A DNA stretch of 64,000 nt from Photobacterium sanctipauli (GCF_003026495.1 NZ_PYMA01000002.1:310001-374000); one strand, 5' to 3'; numbered from the stretch's first letter, positions 24,767-33,404 are shown. The notes: generated from the letters alone by a model not told the origin. A program made the numbers and translations.

Positions 24767-26011
24767 ATGGCAATTCTACAGATTGGTGCTGGTGGTGTTG
24801 GCTGGGTAGTTGCACATAAGGCAGCTCAGAATAACGACGTTCTCGGTGATATCACTATTGCTTCACGCACTGTGGCTAAATGCGAGAAGATCATTGAGTC
24901 GATCAAAAACAAAAACAATTTAAAAGATCCAACAAAGAAGCTAGAAGCTCGCGCAGTCAATGCTGATGACGTGGATGCACTAGTCGCACTGATCAAAGAA
25001 GTTCAACCGGATCTTGTGATCAACGCCGGTCCTCCGTGGGTAAACATGACCATCATGGAAGCGTGTTACCAAGCGAAAGTGTCTTACCTCGATACCTCTG
25101 TTGCAGTTGATCTATGTTCTGAAGGTCAGCAAGTACCGCAAGCATACGACTGGCAGTGGGGCTACCGCGAGAAGTTCGAAGAAGCGGGTATCACAGGTAT
25201 CCTTGGCGCTGGTTTCGATCCAGGCGTAGTTTCTGTGTTTGCGGCATACGCTGTGAAGCACTTGTTCGATGAAATTGACACCATTGACGTGATGGACGTT
25301 AACGCCGGTGACCACGGCAAGAAGTTCGCAACCAACTTCGACCCAGAAACCAACATGCTGGAAATCCAAGGTGATTCTTTCTACTGGGAAAATGAAGAGT
25401 GGAAACAAGTACCGTGTCACTCGCGTATGCTTGAGTTCGACTTCCCACTAGTAGGTAAGCATAAAGTTTACTCGATGGCGCACGATGAAGTTCGTTCGAT
25501 GAAAGAGTTCATCCCGGCTAAGCGTATCGAGTTTTGGATGGGCTTCGGTGACAAATACCTGAACTACTTTAACTGCATGCGTGATATCGGCCTATTAAGC
25601 CCAGACCCGCTTACACTGCATGACGGCACCGTGGTTCAGCCTCTGCATGTTCTAAAAGCACTTCTGCCAGACCCAACGTCTCTAGCACCGGGCTACACAG
25701 GTAAAACTTGTATCGGTACTTGGGTGCAGGGTAAGAAAGACGGCAAAGAGCGCAGCGTATTCATCTATAACAATGCCGACCACGAAGTGGCTTACCAAGA
25801 CGTAGAGCACCAAGCGATCTCTTACACCACTGGTGTGCCAGCGATCACCGCAGCACTTCAGTTCTTCCGTGGCGAGTGGGCTGATAAAGGTGTGTTCAAC
25901 ATGGAACAGCTAGACCCAGATCCGTTCCTAGAAACGATGCCGTCAATTGGTCTTGATTGGCATGTTCAGGAACTAGAAGTAGGTCAGCCTGACATCAAAA
26001 TCCTGAAGTAA
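24767..26011 (+). CDS. Carboxynorspermidine dehydrogenase
   Basis: A 414-residue saccharopine-dehydrogenase-like enzyme. It condenses diaminopropane with aspartate semialdehyde and reduces the Schiff base with NADPH to carboxynorspermidine. The N-terminal Rossmann motif is LQIGAGGVGWVVAHKAA; VINAGPPWVNMTIMEACYQ and YLDTSVAVDLCSE follow near residue 80-120, and GAGFDPGVVSVFAAYAVKH near 145-163. It is the second gene of the operon, 75 bases after the fused enzyme. Its stop codon is part of the left arm of a large hairpin (26009-26123). Codon use is noticeably more biased than in neighbours, suggesting high expression. Confidence 0.94.
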   Translation: MAILQIGAGGVGWVVAHKAAQNNDVLGDITIASRTVAKCEKIIESIKNKNNLKDPTKKLEARAVNADDVDALVALIKEVQPDLVINAGPPWVNMTIMEACYQAKVSYLDTSVAVDLCSEGQQVPQAYDWQWGYREKFEEAGITGILGAGFDPGVVSVFAAYAVKHLFDEIDTIDVMDVNAGDHGKKFATNFDPETNMLEIQGDSFYWENEEWKQVPCHSRMLEFDFPLVGKHKVYSMAHDEVRSMKEFIPAKRIEFWMGFGDKYLNYFNCMRDIGLLSPDPLTLHDGTVVQPLHVLKALLPDPTSLAPGYTGKTCIGTWVQGKKDGKERSVFIYNNADHEVAYQDVEHQAISYTTGVPAITAALQFFRGEWADKGVFNMEQLDPDPFLETMPSIGLDWHVQELEVGQPDIKILK

Positions 26012-26123
26012 GGCCCTGAGCTGGTTGTTTCTCTTCATGGCGGTGTCGGAAGTGCTCATTTATGGCTATAAACTCCGTGCTTCCTCCTAACCCTGAAGAG
26101 AAACACCGGCGCTCAGAGCCTTA
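26009..26123 (+). repeat. Large imperfect hairpin 1 between the dehydrogenase gene and nspC
   Basis: Left arm 26009-26040 and right arm 26091-26123 pair over about 30 bases, including the perfect 11-bp block GTTTCTCTTCA/TGAAGAGAAAC and TAAGGC-(1 mismatch)-CTGAGC. The left arm begins on the dehydrogenase stop codon. Inside the loop, 26048-26055 and 26077-26084 form a further 8-bp stem with two G-U pairs. No U-run follows, so this is not a standard terminator. Confidence 0.85.
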
Positions 26124-26153
26124 TTTGGATAGTAATATCAGAAGGGAGCAGTT

Positions 26154-26228
26154 GTTGCTTGGGGTATTTCTCTGCATTGTCTTGTTTGAGCGAATTGAGT
26201 TACCAAGCAGAGAAATACCCCAAGCAAC
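26154..26228 (+). repeat. Large perfect hairpin 2 before nspC
   Basis: A perfect 22-bp inverted repeat: arms 26154-26175 and 26207-26228 with a 31-base loop. It ends 35 bases before the nspC ATG. Its arms resemble those of hairpin 1 (shared TTTCTCT/AGAGAAA core), so the two may be diverged duplicates or may compete in pairing. Confidence 0.9.
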
Positions 26229-26263
26229 TATCGGGCAGACCAACCTGAATGCGGAATAGAACA

Positions 26264-27403
26264 ATGACATTTAAGAAAGAAGAATTGAAAACACCTTACT
26301 TCATGATCAATGAAGATAAGCTGATTGCCAACTTGGAAAAAGCCAAGCAACTAAAAGAGCTGTCTGGTGTTAAGCTGGTGCTGGCATTGAAGTGCTTTTC
26401 AACCTGGGGCGTGTTTGACATCATTCAACCATACCTTGATGGCACAACCAGTAGCGGCCCGTTTGAAGTCAAGCTGGGCTACGAAACCTTCGGTGGCGAA
26501 ACACATGCTTATAGCGTGGGTTACAGCGAAGACGACGTACGTGAAGTTGCTGACATCTGCGACAAAATGATCTTCAACTCTCAGAGCCAGCTGGCTGCCC
26601 ACCGCCACATCGTGGAAGGCAAAGTGTCACTGGGGCTGCGCCTGAACCCAGGTGTGAGCTACGCAGGCCAAGATTTGGCGAACCCTGCCCGTCAATTCTC
26701 TCGCCTGGGCGTACAGGCTGATCACATTAAGCCAGAAGTATTCGAAAATCTTGATGGCGTCATGTTCCACATGAACTGCGAGAACAAAGATGTGGATGCC
26801 TTTATCGGTCTGCTTGACTCGATTTCTGAGCAGTTCGGCGCATACCTCGATAAGCTTGAGTGGGTTAGCCTTGGTGGTGGCGTGTTCTTTACTTGGCCTG
26901 GCTACGATATTAAGAAGCTGGCACAGGCGCTGAAAGCTTTCTCAGAAAAACATGGTGTGCAGTTATACCTCGAGCCGGGTGAAGCGATCATCACCAAGAC
27001 CACCGATTTGGTGGTAACTGTGGTTGATATCGTTGAGAACGGTATGAAAACGGCGATTGTTGACTCGGCAACGGAAGCGCACCGGTTAGATACCCTGATT
27101 TACGATGAGCCAGCCTCTGTTTTTGAAGCGAAAGAGAATGGGGTACACGAGTATGTCATCGGTTCATGCTCGTGCTTAGCAGGCGATCAGTTCTGTGTCG
27201 CTAACTTTGATCAGCCTCTAGAGATTGGTCAGAAGCTGCATATTATGGATAGCGCCGGTTATACCATGGTGAAGCTGAACTGGTTCAACGGCCTGAAAAT
27301 GCCATCAATCTATTGCGAACGCAGTAGCGGTGAAATCCAAAAATTGAACGAATTTGGCTACGAAGATTTTAAGCGGTCACTGTCGCAGTGGTCGGTAAAG
27401 TAA
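26264..27403 (+). CDS. nspC: Carboxynorspermidine decarboxylase
   Basis: A 379-residue fold-type III (alanine-racemase-like) PLP decarboxylase. It removes CO2 from carboxynorspermidine to give norspermidine, which in V. cholerae is sensed by NspS/MbaA and promotes biofilm. The PLP lysine is residue 43 in [16 protein letters not shown] near 242 binds the phosphate and [11 protein letters not shown] near 305 carries the active-site Cys of the partner subunit. I take the ATG at 26264 (GGAA 8 bases ahead) rather than the one at 26249, matching the usual N-terminus TPYF(M/L)I. The 252-base gap from the dehydrogenase gene is filled by two hairpins. Confidence 0.95.
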   Translation: MTFKKEELKTPYFMINEDKLIANLEKAKQLKELSGVKLVLALKCFSTWGVFDIIQPYLDGTTSSGPFEVKLGYETFGGETHAYSVGYSEDDVREVADICDKMIFNSQSQLAAHRHIVEGKVSLGLRLNPGVSYAGQDLANPARQFSRLGVQADHIKPEVFENLDGVMFHMNCENKDVDAFIGLLDSISEQFGAYLDKLEWVSLGGGVFFTWPGYDIKKLAQALKAFSEKHGVQLYLEPGEAIITKTTDLVVTVVDIVENGMKTAIVDSATEAHRLDTLIYDEPASVFEAKENGVHEYVIGSCSCLAGDQFCVANFDQPLEIGQKLHIMDSAGYTMVKLNWFNGLKMPSIYCERSSGEIQKLNEFGYEDFKRSLSQWSVK

Positions 27404-27421
27404 GCATTAGATGAGTGGTAA

Positions 27422-27458
27422 AAGTGCTGGCGACAGAGACTGTTGTCAGCACTTTTTT
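27422..27458 (+). terminator. Terminator of the norspermidine operon
   Basis: A 15-bp stem with two G-U pairs (27422-27436 with 27440-27454) and a T6 run. It lies 18 bases after the nspC stop. Confidence 0.93.
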
Positions 27459-27603
27459 GTTTTTATTGCCAGTATCCTGAGTTTAAATAGCACTTAATGG
27501 AATTTGATTAATGTATTAAGTTGTTTTAAGGGCTGCCTCTTCCGTTGTTAAATTTTGGTTATATAATTATTAATTAATATATTAACTAAAAGAGAGGTGT
27601 AAC

Positions 27604-28548
27604 GTGAAGAAAGTATTGGTTTCATTGTGTCTTGCATTTGGGATGGCTGCCGCCACTCAGGCTGCACCAGCAGAAAAGTCGCCTGAATTGAAATTAATTA
27701 CATTGGGCACGAAAGGCGGGCCTTCACTGCTAACCAGTAAGCGCTTAGCGCATTCTAATGTTTTAATGGTTGGCGATGATGCATACCTCATCGATGCGGG
27801 TTATGGTGCCAGTTTACGCTTGCTTGAAGCTGGTATCCCTCTGAAAAAGATAAAGGGTATTTTCCTTACTCACCTACACAGTGATCATACGCTGGATTAC
27901 CCAGCCTTACTGGTAAATGCTTGGTCTACTGGATTAAAAACACCGATCAAAGTCTATGGCCCTAAAGGCATCGAGCAAATGCATGAATCGGCGTTGAAAA
28001 CCTACCAAATCGATATAGACCAACGTATTGATTTCGAAAACCGTCCTGATCTGTACAAGCTTATTGAGATCAATGAGATGAAAGAAGGGGAGGTGTTCGA
28101 TAACGGTACACTAAAAGTTAGCTCTATCGCGGTTCCTCATAGCCCGTTTGAAATGGGCGAAGCATTCGCATTGAAATTCGAAGTGGGCGGAAAGATGATT
28201 GTCTCATCTGGTGATGTGTCTTATTACCCACCATTGGGGGATTTTGCTAAGAATGCAGATATCCTACTACACGAAGTTGTTTATCCGCAGGGCGTAGCGA
28301 ATCTCGTTAACCGAATTAACGGCTCTGGTGGCGAAGATATTGCCAAGGCAATCCTTATTCACCACACGTCTGCGCGAGATGTTGGCAAAATTGCGCAGAA
28401 GGCACAACCAACAAAGTTAGTATTGACTCACCTTATCCCAGCTGATGATCCAGATATTACGGATCAAACTTGGATTGATATGGTGAATAAAGAATACCAA
28501 GGCGATGTAGTCGTTGCTAAAGATGGTATGGAATTTCTCTTAGACTAA
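27604..28548 (+). CDS. Periplasmic metallo-beta-lactamase-fold hydrolase
   Basis: A 314-residue protein with a signal peptide (residues 1-21, MKKVLVSLCLAFGMAAATQA) and an RNase Z-like MBL fold. The metal motif is H90-L-H92-S-D94-H95 in FLTHLHSDH; further ligands are SSGD near 200, HEVVYPQG near 222 and the final THLIPADD near 280. Secreted relatives hydrolyse esters, phospho- or sulfo-esters; the substrate here cannot be deduced. It stands alone between the norspermidine terminator and its own long-stem terminator, so it is monocistronic. Confidence 0.85.
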   Translation: MKKVLVSLCLAFGMAAATQAAPAEKSPELKLITLGTKGGPSLLTSKRLAHSNVLMVGDDAYLIDAGYGASLRLLEAGIPLKKIKGIFLTHLHSDHTLDYPALLVNAWSTGLKTPIKVYGPKGIEQMHESALKTYQIDIDQRIDFENRPDLYKLIEINEMKEGEVFDNGTLKVSSIAVPHSPFEMGEAFALKFEVGGKMIVSSGDVSYYPPLGDFAKNADILLHEVVYPQGVANLVNRINGSGGEDIAKAILIHHTSARDVGKIAQKAQPTKLVLTHLIPADDPDITDQTWIDMVNKEYQGDVVVAKDGMEFLLD

Positions 28549-28570
28549 CCTTCGCTTGAGTTATGAACAT

Positions 28571-28637
28571 ATACCGGGTGTATTTTGAGTGATTGTGATG
28601 TTAAATCACCACTCAATAATATATCCGGTATTTTTTA
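28571..28637 (+). terminator. Long-stem terminator after the MBL-fold gene
   Basis: ATACCGG at 28571 pairs with CCGGTAT at the right end, and an inner TTGAGTG/CACTCAA block extends the stem to about 25 pairs. T6 follows. Confidence 0.9.
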
Positions 28638-28665
28638 TTGACTCACTTATAAAAATCAGTAAATT
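28638..28665 (+). promoter_or_regulatory. Probable promoter of the second tRNA array
   Basis: TTGACT and TAAATT with 16 bases between them, followed by a GC-rich stretch, 45 bases before tRNA-Cys. It abuts the preceding terminator. Confidence 0.55.
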
Positions 28666-28710
28666 ACACCACGTACCGCAGCGGGGCAGCCCAAGCGGAA
28701 CAACAATTAA

Positions 28711-28784
28711 GGCGCGTTGGCAGAGTGGCTATGCAGCGGATTGCAAATCCGTGGACCTCGGTTCGACTCCGGGACGCGCCTCCA
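28711..28784 (+). tRNA. tRNA-Cys (GCA), third copy
   Basis: 74 bases, identical to the gene at 18327 and preceded by the same AATTAA. First gene of a Cys-Leu-Cys array. Confidence 0.96.
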
Positions 28785-28863
28785 TACAAAATGATATGGC
28801 TAATAAGCGGTATCAAGATGGTGTTAACTGTTTCAGTTGAACGGCATCGCAACGTATTTGCGT

Positions 28864-28950
28864 GCCCTGGTGGTGGAATTGGTAGACACAAGGGATTTAA
28901 AATCCCTCGGCGTTCGCGCTGTGCCGGTTCAAGTCCGGCCCGGGGCACCA
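28864..28950 (+). tRNA. tRNA-Leu (TAA), second copy
   Basis: 87 bases, identical to the gene at 18580. The roughly 79-base spacer before it is almost the same as the spacer before the first copy, although the preceding tRNA differs (Cys here, Gly there). Confidence 0.96.
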
Positions 28951-28975
28951 TCTCAGTTTGATGAGAACAAAATTT

Positions 28976-29049
28976 GGCGCGTTGGCAGAGTGGCTATGCA
29001 GCGGATTGCAAATCCGTGGACCTCGGTTCGACTCCGGGACGCGCCTCCA
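28976..29049 (+). tRNA. tRNA-Cys (GCA), fourth copy
   Basis: 74 bases, identical to the other three Cys genes, ending in encoded CCA directly before the array terminator. Confidence 0.96.
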
Positions 29050-29056
29050 TATAAGA

Positions 29057-29086
29057 AAGCCCGATACGCAAGTATCGGGCTTTTTT
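29057..29086. terminator. Terminator of the second tRNA array
   Basis: AAGCCCGATAC-GCAA-GTATCGGGCTT with T6. One base of the loop differs from the terminator at 18855. It may also stop the convergent gene at 29140. Confidence 0.93.
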
Positions 29087-29139
29087 GCATTTATTATTCC
29101 ATTCCTCAGCCATTTTTCATCATTTAATGGGGAGATAAG

Positions 29140-29619
29140 CTAAGTATCGCAGGTTTGCTGTTGGATCTGCTTCAGCCATTTATGGTGATATGAAGCAATG
29201 CGGCTGGTATTAAAGTAGCGAGTCAGCCAAGTTAGGCCGCCACGCTGAGTAGATTCAGTGATGACCCGACAGCCTTTGTCGTTAGGCTCGATGAGCCAAG
29301 CATGGTACATATCTACCTCACCACACTTTCCCCGCCATGCTATCCGATGGTTGGGGACATACTCCACAACGGTACAAGTAAAATTCATTCCGGTTGTTTT
29401 CCAGCGAAAGAGCGAGCCTTTGGTGAGCTCGACACCATCGCCGTTTAATATTTGTACCGAAGTCTTGCTGTTGCTCCAGCTTGGCCAGTATGGCGCATGA
29501 ACCAGTAATGACCAGACAGGCGGAGCATCAACCTCGATGAGTAGTTCATTGCTGACATGGAGCTGAGCATGCCTCGGGTGATAATAATCTGGCCAATGGA
29601 TCCCCTTATGACCTTGCAT
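29140..29619 (-). CDS. SRPBCC (START-like) family protein
   Basis: A 159-residue protein with the helix-grip fold pattern of polyketide cyclase/dehydrase-like proteins: an N-terminal strand HVSNELLIEVDAPPVWSLLVHAPYWPSWSNSKTSV, then LTKGSLFRWKTTGMNFTCTVVEYVPNHRIAWRG, and a long C-terminal helix after GGLTWLTRYF. These proteins bind hydrophobic ligands in a deep cavity; no catalytic residues are evident. It is divergent from the enoyl-CoA hydratase gene at 29727. Function unknown. Confidence 0.75.
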   Translation of the reverse strand: MQGHKGIHWPDYYHPRHAQLHVSNELLIEVDAPPVWSLLVHAPYWPSWSNSKTSVQILNGDGVELTKGSLFRWKTTGMNFTCTVVEYVPNHRIAWRGKCGEVDMYHAWLIEPNDKGCRVITESTQRGGLTWLTRYFNTSRIASYHHKWLKQIQQQTCDT

Positions 29620-29726
29620 CGCATTAACCTTTTATTTGTCGACTTAATATAAAGGTAGCAAAACTGTATCTTGAGGCGACCTAGGTGTACAGTTGAATAG
29701 GTAACTTGTTCAAGGAGGGAACATTG

Positions 29727-30572
29727 ATGAATACGTTGAACCTTGGCGCAACCTCAGCTTCTTATCTTAATACCCAATTGGAGGCAGGGGTGTTGACTGT
29801 CACCATGAACCGGCCTGAAAAATTAAATGGCTGGACGATGGAGATGATGTTGGCCATTCAAGCAGCCTTCGCGGCGGCCAATGAGCGTGATGATGTAAAG
29901 GCGGTCATCTTTACCGGGACGGGAAAGTACTATTCAGCCGGTGTAAACCTGGGTGGCACCTTGAAAATAATGGCACCAAAGAAGCTCAAGGCGTTAATTA
30001 CCAAGAACAACCAAGCACTATTCGATACATTTCTAAACTGTTCCAAGCCGTTGTTGATCGCGGTGAATGGACCCGCGATAGGGGCGAGCGTGACCTCCGC
30101 GACGCTTGCTAACTATGTTATCGCCTCTGAAAGTGCCACGTTCTCTACGCCGTTTGCAGCATTGGGCATTACGCCCGAAGGGTGTTCGAGTATTCATTTT
30201 CCTCGTCTTATCGGTGAAGAAAATGCCCGCCGTATGCTCGGGCAAGAAGGGTGGAAACCCGATGCCAAGGAGGCGCTGCAAGCCGGGCTTGTCCAAGCTG
30301 TCGCCCCGGCAGATAGCTTAATGGATGAAGCGCAGCGAATCGCACGAAGCTGGGTGGAAAAAGAAGAAACGCGCACATTTTTAGCTGGCAGTGAACTGGC
30401 AAACTTACGTGAAACCAATGCAGCAGAGTCTGAGCAGTTGGCATCCGCATTTCTCGGCGCGAAATTCTTGCAAGCGCAAACCCGTTTTCTCTGGAAAAAG
30501 CAGAAGTACGTACCTGCGTTGATGTTTGTCTCTCTGCTGGTTTCCCGCCCATTGTGGGCAAAGCTATTATAG
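29727..30572 (+). CDS. Enoyl-CoA hydratase/isomerase family protein
   Basis: A 281-residue crotonase-fold protein. The oxyanion-hole segments are KYYSAGVNLGG near residue 75 and VNGPAIGASVTSATLANYVIA near 120; FAALGITPEGCSS near 146 supplies the glutamate (PEG) in the position used by delta3,delta2-enoyl-CoA isomerases, so isomerase or hydratase activity on acyl-CoAs is likely. A hydrophobic C-terminal stretch (PALMFVSLLVSRPLWAKLL) is unusual and could associate with membrane. AGGAGG stands 8 bases before the chosen ATG; a TTG one codon earlier is possible. Confidence 0.87.
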   Translation: MNTLNLGATSASYLNTQLEAGVLTVTMNRPEKLNGWTMEMMLAIQAAFAAANERDDVKAVIFTGTGKYYSAGVNLGGTLKIMAPKKLKALITKNNQALFDTFLNCSKPLLIAVNGPAIGASVTSATLANYVIASESATFSTPFAALGITPEGCSSIHFPRLIGEENARRMLGQEGWKPDAKEALQAGLVQAVAPADSLMDEAQRIARSWVEKEETRTFLAGSELANLRETNAAESEQLASAFLGAKFLQAQTRFLWKKQKYVPALMFVSLLVSRPLWAKLL

Positions 30573-30626
30573 AGGAATCAATAATAGAGAAAACAGCATT
30601 AGAGAAAGCTATGGCGGAGCCTTGGG

Positions 30627-31235
30627 CTAGTTTGCTATCTCAACAAAGTTATACGTGCCAAACAAGCAGATAGCCAAACCGCCGAGTAGTTGTAGGTAGA
30701 ATGGGAAAGTAATGGCGTCGTATTCGTTTTTCATCGCGCAGCCTGATACAGCTAAGATACATTGGATGATCAAACTGCCGATGAAGATGGCGCCAGCTAA
30801 CTGAAGGGCAAAGAATAGATCGAGTTGTTCTGCTGAATGACCGATAAAAGCAGATAGGGCAATGATAGCGATAGGATTGGCCAGCGTGATATAGAACGTA
30901 GAGCGGAAGCCGAGTTTTTTCTTCTTGCGGTACACATTGGCGAGTAACTTGGTGTTCTTTAACGCGTTGTACATGACGTAAAAGCCCATGATGATCAGTA
31001 CCCAAGAAGACATCAAGATAATTTGGTACTGATAGTTCGCCATATTGTTAATGATTAGGGTGCCAACAATAAAGCTGATTAAGGCATAGAAGTAGTCGGC
31101 AGCGGCTGCGCCTACAGCACTGCGTACTGCCGCCATATAGCCATGATGCATGCCATTGTTTAAAACGAGAATGGCTATAGGACCAACAGACAAAGAGAGA
31201 ATGAGACCGAACAGGATCGCTTTCATCATTTCCAT
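30627..31235 (-). CDS. LysE/RhtB-type exporter
   Basis: A 202-residue inner-membrane protein with six helices. The start (M)MKAILFGLILSLSVGPIAILVLNNGMHHG contains the SxGPxxxxV/L motif of the LysE family, and ITLANPIAIIALSAFIG near residue 115 is the second conserved family element. These carriers export amino acids or related small molecules by proton antiport; the substrate is unknown. The start may be the second or third Met, which would shorten it by two residues. It is convergent with the enoyl-CoA hydratase gene. Confidence 0.83.
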   Translation of the reverse strand: MEMMKAILFGLILSLSVGPIAILVLNNGMHHGYMAAVRSAVGAAAADYFYALISFIVGTLIINNMANYQYQIILMSSWVLIIMGFYVMYNALKNTKLLANVYRKKKKLGFRSTFYITLANPIAIIALSAFIGHSAEQLDLFFALQLAGAIFIGSLIIQCILAVSGCAMKNEYDAITFPFYLQLLGGLAICLFGTYNFVEIAN

Positions 31236-31565
31236 ACCTACCTCCCCAGCTTATACAGACAACCACACTGTTTTATTTAAAGCATAGACATGAAAAGTCA
31301 CGGTGTGCCACAGGCTTACTCGATTCTCATTTGTTTAACGCTTATAGACAATTCTTCTATTATCTCATTGATATTAAATATATATTCCATTTAGGTGCAT
31401 AATTGCACTCTCAATGTACATAAAATTTCATGTGAAGCTACTCACATTAACTAAATTGTATACTTCTTATGCCTTCAATTGGATACTATCTTAGCTAAAT
31501 GTTAAATCTATTAACAACTAATTGTTGTTTTGTTTACATTGGTTCTTTAGTAAGTGAGGGTTAAG
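31236..31565. other. Intergenic, 330 bases, AT-rich
   Basis: Divergent promoter region between the LysE-type exporter and the YfcC-type carrier. No small gene, hairpin or clear dyad recognised. Confidence 0.5.
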
Positions 31566-33047
31566 ATGGAAGCACAATCGAATGGCAACAAGGATGATGT
31601 CATCAAGGGGGGAGGGAATGGAGCCCTTCCTTCTTCAGAGCAGCCCAAAAAATGGGAAATGCCTGATATATATATAATATTAACAGTGATGATCTTGATT
31701 GTTTCTGTCTTAACCTATGCGATTCCGACAGGTAAGTTTGATCGGGTAACCTTGGAGAACGGCCGCGAAACAGTGGTTGCGGGTTCCTATCAACTTGTTG
31801 AGGCGACACCCGTTGGGATTATGGATGTCGTGACTGCAGTACCGAGAGGGTTGAGTGAAGCCTCTGTCGTGGTATTCCTTACGCTGTTGGTTGGTGGTTC
31901 GATTGGTGTCCTACAGCGAACCGGTGTCATCAATTATGGGGTTAATGTACTGATCAAGCAGTTGGGCTCAGCCACATACCTCATGGTACCTATTCTAATG
32001 ATAGTGTTCGCTGCTATCTGCTCGTTCATTGGTACGCCGGAATTGGGCATTGCCTACTTGCCTATAGTGACGCCGCTTATGTTGAGGCTGGGGTATGACT
32101 CAATGACAGCGGTGGCGACAGTATTGATTAGCTGCACATTTGGCTTTGCATTTGGCATTACTTCGCCAACCAACGTGGGGTTAGGCCACATGTTAGCAGA
32201 GCTCCCTATGTTCTCGGGGGCTGGTTTCCGTGTCATGGTACTGTCATTGGTGATGGTGGTATCGATTGGCTATGTTGTGATGTATGCACGTAAAGTGAAG
32301 GCGAATCCACAGTTAAGCGTGACCTACGATAATGATGTGAAGCTAAAGCTGACTTTGCTAGGCCAAGGTGATGATGCATCGAGCGATGAGCCAGAGCCGA
32401 CAACACGCTTGAAAGTGGCGGGGTTGGCAACCTTGGTGATGTTTGTTGGCATTATTGCTTCAACGCTCAAGTTCAGCCTCGGATTCTATGAGTTGTCAGG
32501 GCTGTTTATGACCATGGCGATTATTACCTCGATCATTATTGGTCACCGCGGTAATCAGATTTGCGATAACTTTAACAGCGCTTTTCAAGGTATGTTGGTC
32601 GGTGCGCTGATCACAGGGGTTGCCAGGGCGGTATCTGTGGTACTGACCGATGGTCAAATCCTAGATACAATTGTATACAATCTATCTGAAATGCTGGGCT
32701 CTCTTCCGAATTCGATTACGTCGATTGGTATTTTGCTCACTCAGGCCGTATTTAACTTCCTAGTTCCATCAGGTAGCGGTCAAACATTACTTACCTTGCC
32801 AATCTTGTTGCCACTTGCAGATCTTATTGGTTTAACAAGGCAAATTGTGATCCTTGCAACGCAGTGGGGCGATGGCGTCACGAATATTCTGTTCCCGACT
32901 TCGGGCTACTTCATGGCAATTTTGGTGATGGCGAAAGTGGATTATGTCAAGTGGGTGAAATTCTTCTTCCCGCTACTTGCTGCCGTGCTGGCTATTGCCG
33001 TGGCTTTCTTGCTGGTTGCCCAGGCCATTAATTTAGGTCCGTTCTAA
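31566..33047 (+). CDS. YfcC-family putative basic amino acid/dicarboxylate carrier
   Basis: A 493-residue membrane protein of the DcuC/YfcC (C4-dicarboxylate anaerobic carrier-like) superfamily. A 29-residue hydrophilic N-terminus is followed by about 12 helices starting PDIYIILTVMILIVSVLTYAIPTGKFDR. FIGTPELGIAYLPIVTPLMLRLGYD near residue 160, TFGFAFGITSPTNVGLGHMLA near 195 and NFLVPSGSGQTLLTLPI near 400 are family landmarks, the last forming the hairpin-type substrate region. Relatives are annotated as arginine/ornithine or short-chain acid carriers; the substrate is not certain. I take the ATG at 31566 with GAGGG ahead. Confidence 0.82.
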   Translation: MEAQSNGNKDDVIKGGGNGALPSSEQPKKWEMPDIYIILTVMILIVSVLTYAIPTGKFDRVTLENGRETVVAGSYQLVEATPVGIMDVVTAVPRGLSEASVVVFLTLLVGGSIGVLQRTGVINYGVNVLIKQLGSATYLMVPILMIVFAAICSFIGTPELGIAYLPIVTPLMLRLGYDSMTAVATVLISCTFGFAFGITSPTNVGLGHMLAELPMFSGAGFRVMVLSLVMVVSIGYVVMYARKVKANPQLSVTYDNDVKLKLTLLGQGDDASSDEPEPTTRLKVAGLATLVMFVGIIASTLKFSLGFYELSGLFMTMAIITSIIIGHRGNQICDNFNSAFQGMLVGALITGVARAVSVVLTDGQILDTIVYNLSEMLGSLPNSITSIGILLTQAVFNFLVPSGSGQTLLTLPILLPLADLIGLTRQIVILATQWGDGVTNILFPTSGYFMAILVMAKVDYVKWVKFFFPLLAAVLAIAVAFLLVAQAINLGPF

Positions 33048-33117
33048 GCAAGGGTAGTTATACAGCTTGAGTTAGCTTGAGCATAAGCCCAATCCGTTTG
33101 GGTGTAAGGAGACAGAG

Positions 33118-33146
33118 AAAGGAGGCTTGTAGGGAGCCTCCTTTTT
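33118..33146 (+). terminator. Terminator after the YfcC-type gene
   Basis: AAAGGAGGCT and AGCCTCCTTT form a 10-bp stem with a 7-base loop, followed by TT. It is about 70 bases after the stop. Confidence 0.88.
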
Positions 33147-33178
33147 CATTTTAAACGAAGGTCGTTGAGTGATTGTTG

Positions 33179-33325
33179 CTATGGCGCCTTGTTTTCTTTT
33201 TTGGGTTTTATTGGCTGGTCGCCAATAGTGGTTTTTCCTGGGCATACACGTTTTACCGGGCACTTGTGGCATCCCCAAACCGCTGCGTAGGGGCATAGGG
33301 CGAGCTTCCTATCTGCTTTTGACAT
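33179..33325 (-). CDS. Small four-cysteine protein (48 aa)
   Basis: The minus strand from the ATG at 33323-33325 encodes 48 residues: MSKADRKLALCPYAAVWG, then CHKCPVKRVCPGKTTIGD, and a lysine-rich tail. Cysteines 11, 19, 22 and 28 follow the spacing C-x7-C-x2-C-x5-C, which looks like a small zinc or iron-sulfur site. GAGGTG lies 5 bases before the ATG. It is located 79 bases downstream of the acetyl-CoA hydrolase gene, beyond that gene's terminator. I do not know the family name; the conserved look of the Cys core and the ribosome site make a real gene likely. Confidence 0.65.
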   Translation of the reverse strand: MSKADRKLALCPYAAVWGCHKCPVKRVCPGKTTIGDQPIKPKKENKAP

Positions 33326-33358
33326 TGAACACCTCTTTTTTGCTTCTTATACAAAAAG

Positions 33359-33388
33359 AAAAGTACCCACTAGTTAGCGGGTACTTTT
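33359..33388 (-). terminator. Terminator of the acetyl-CoA hydrolase gene
   Basis: AAAAGTACCC and GGGTACTTTT pair over 10 bp with an inner CTA/TAG stem. On the minus strand the stem runs into TTTTCTTTTT. It lies 17 bases past the stop at 33405. Confidence 0.9.
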
Positions 33389-33404
33389 TCCTATAACGCA
33401 GTGA

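Noticed and set aside
26062..26259. 65-codon plus-strand frame between the dehydrogenase gene and nspC
   Set aside because: It runs through both large hairpins, has no ribosome site, and its composition is explained by the inverted repeats.
18847..28711. tRNA-flanked block as an integrative element or phage remnant
   Set aside because: No integrase, excisionase or attachment core is visible; repeats are whole tRNA arrays, so homologous recombination is the simpler explanation.
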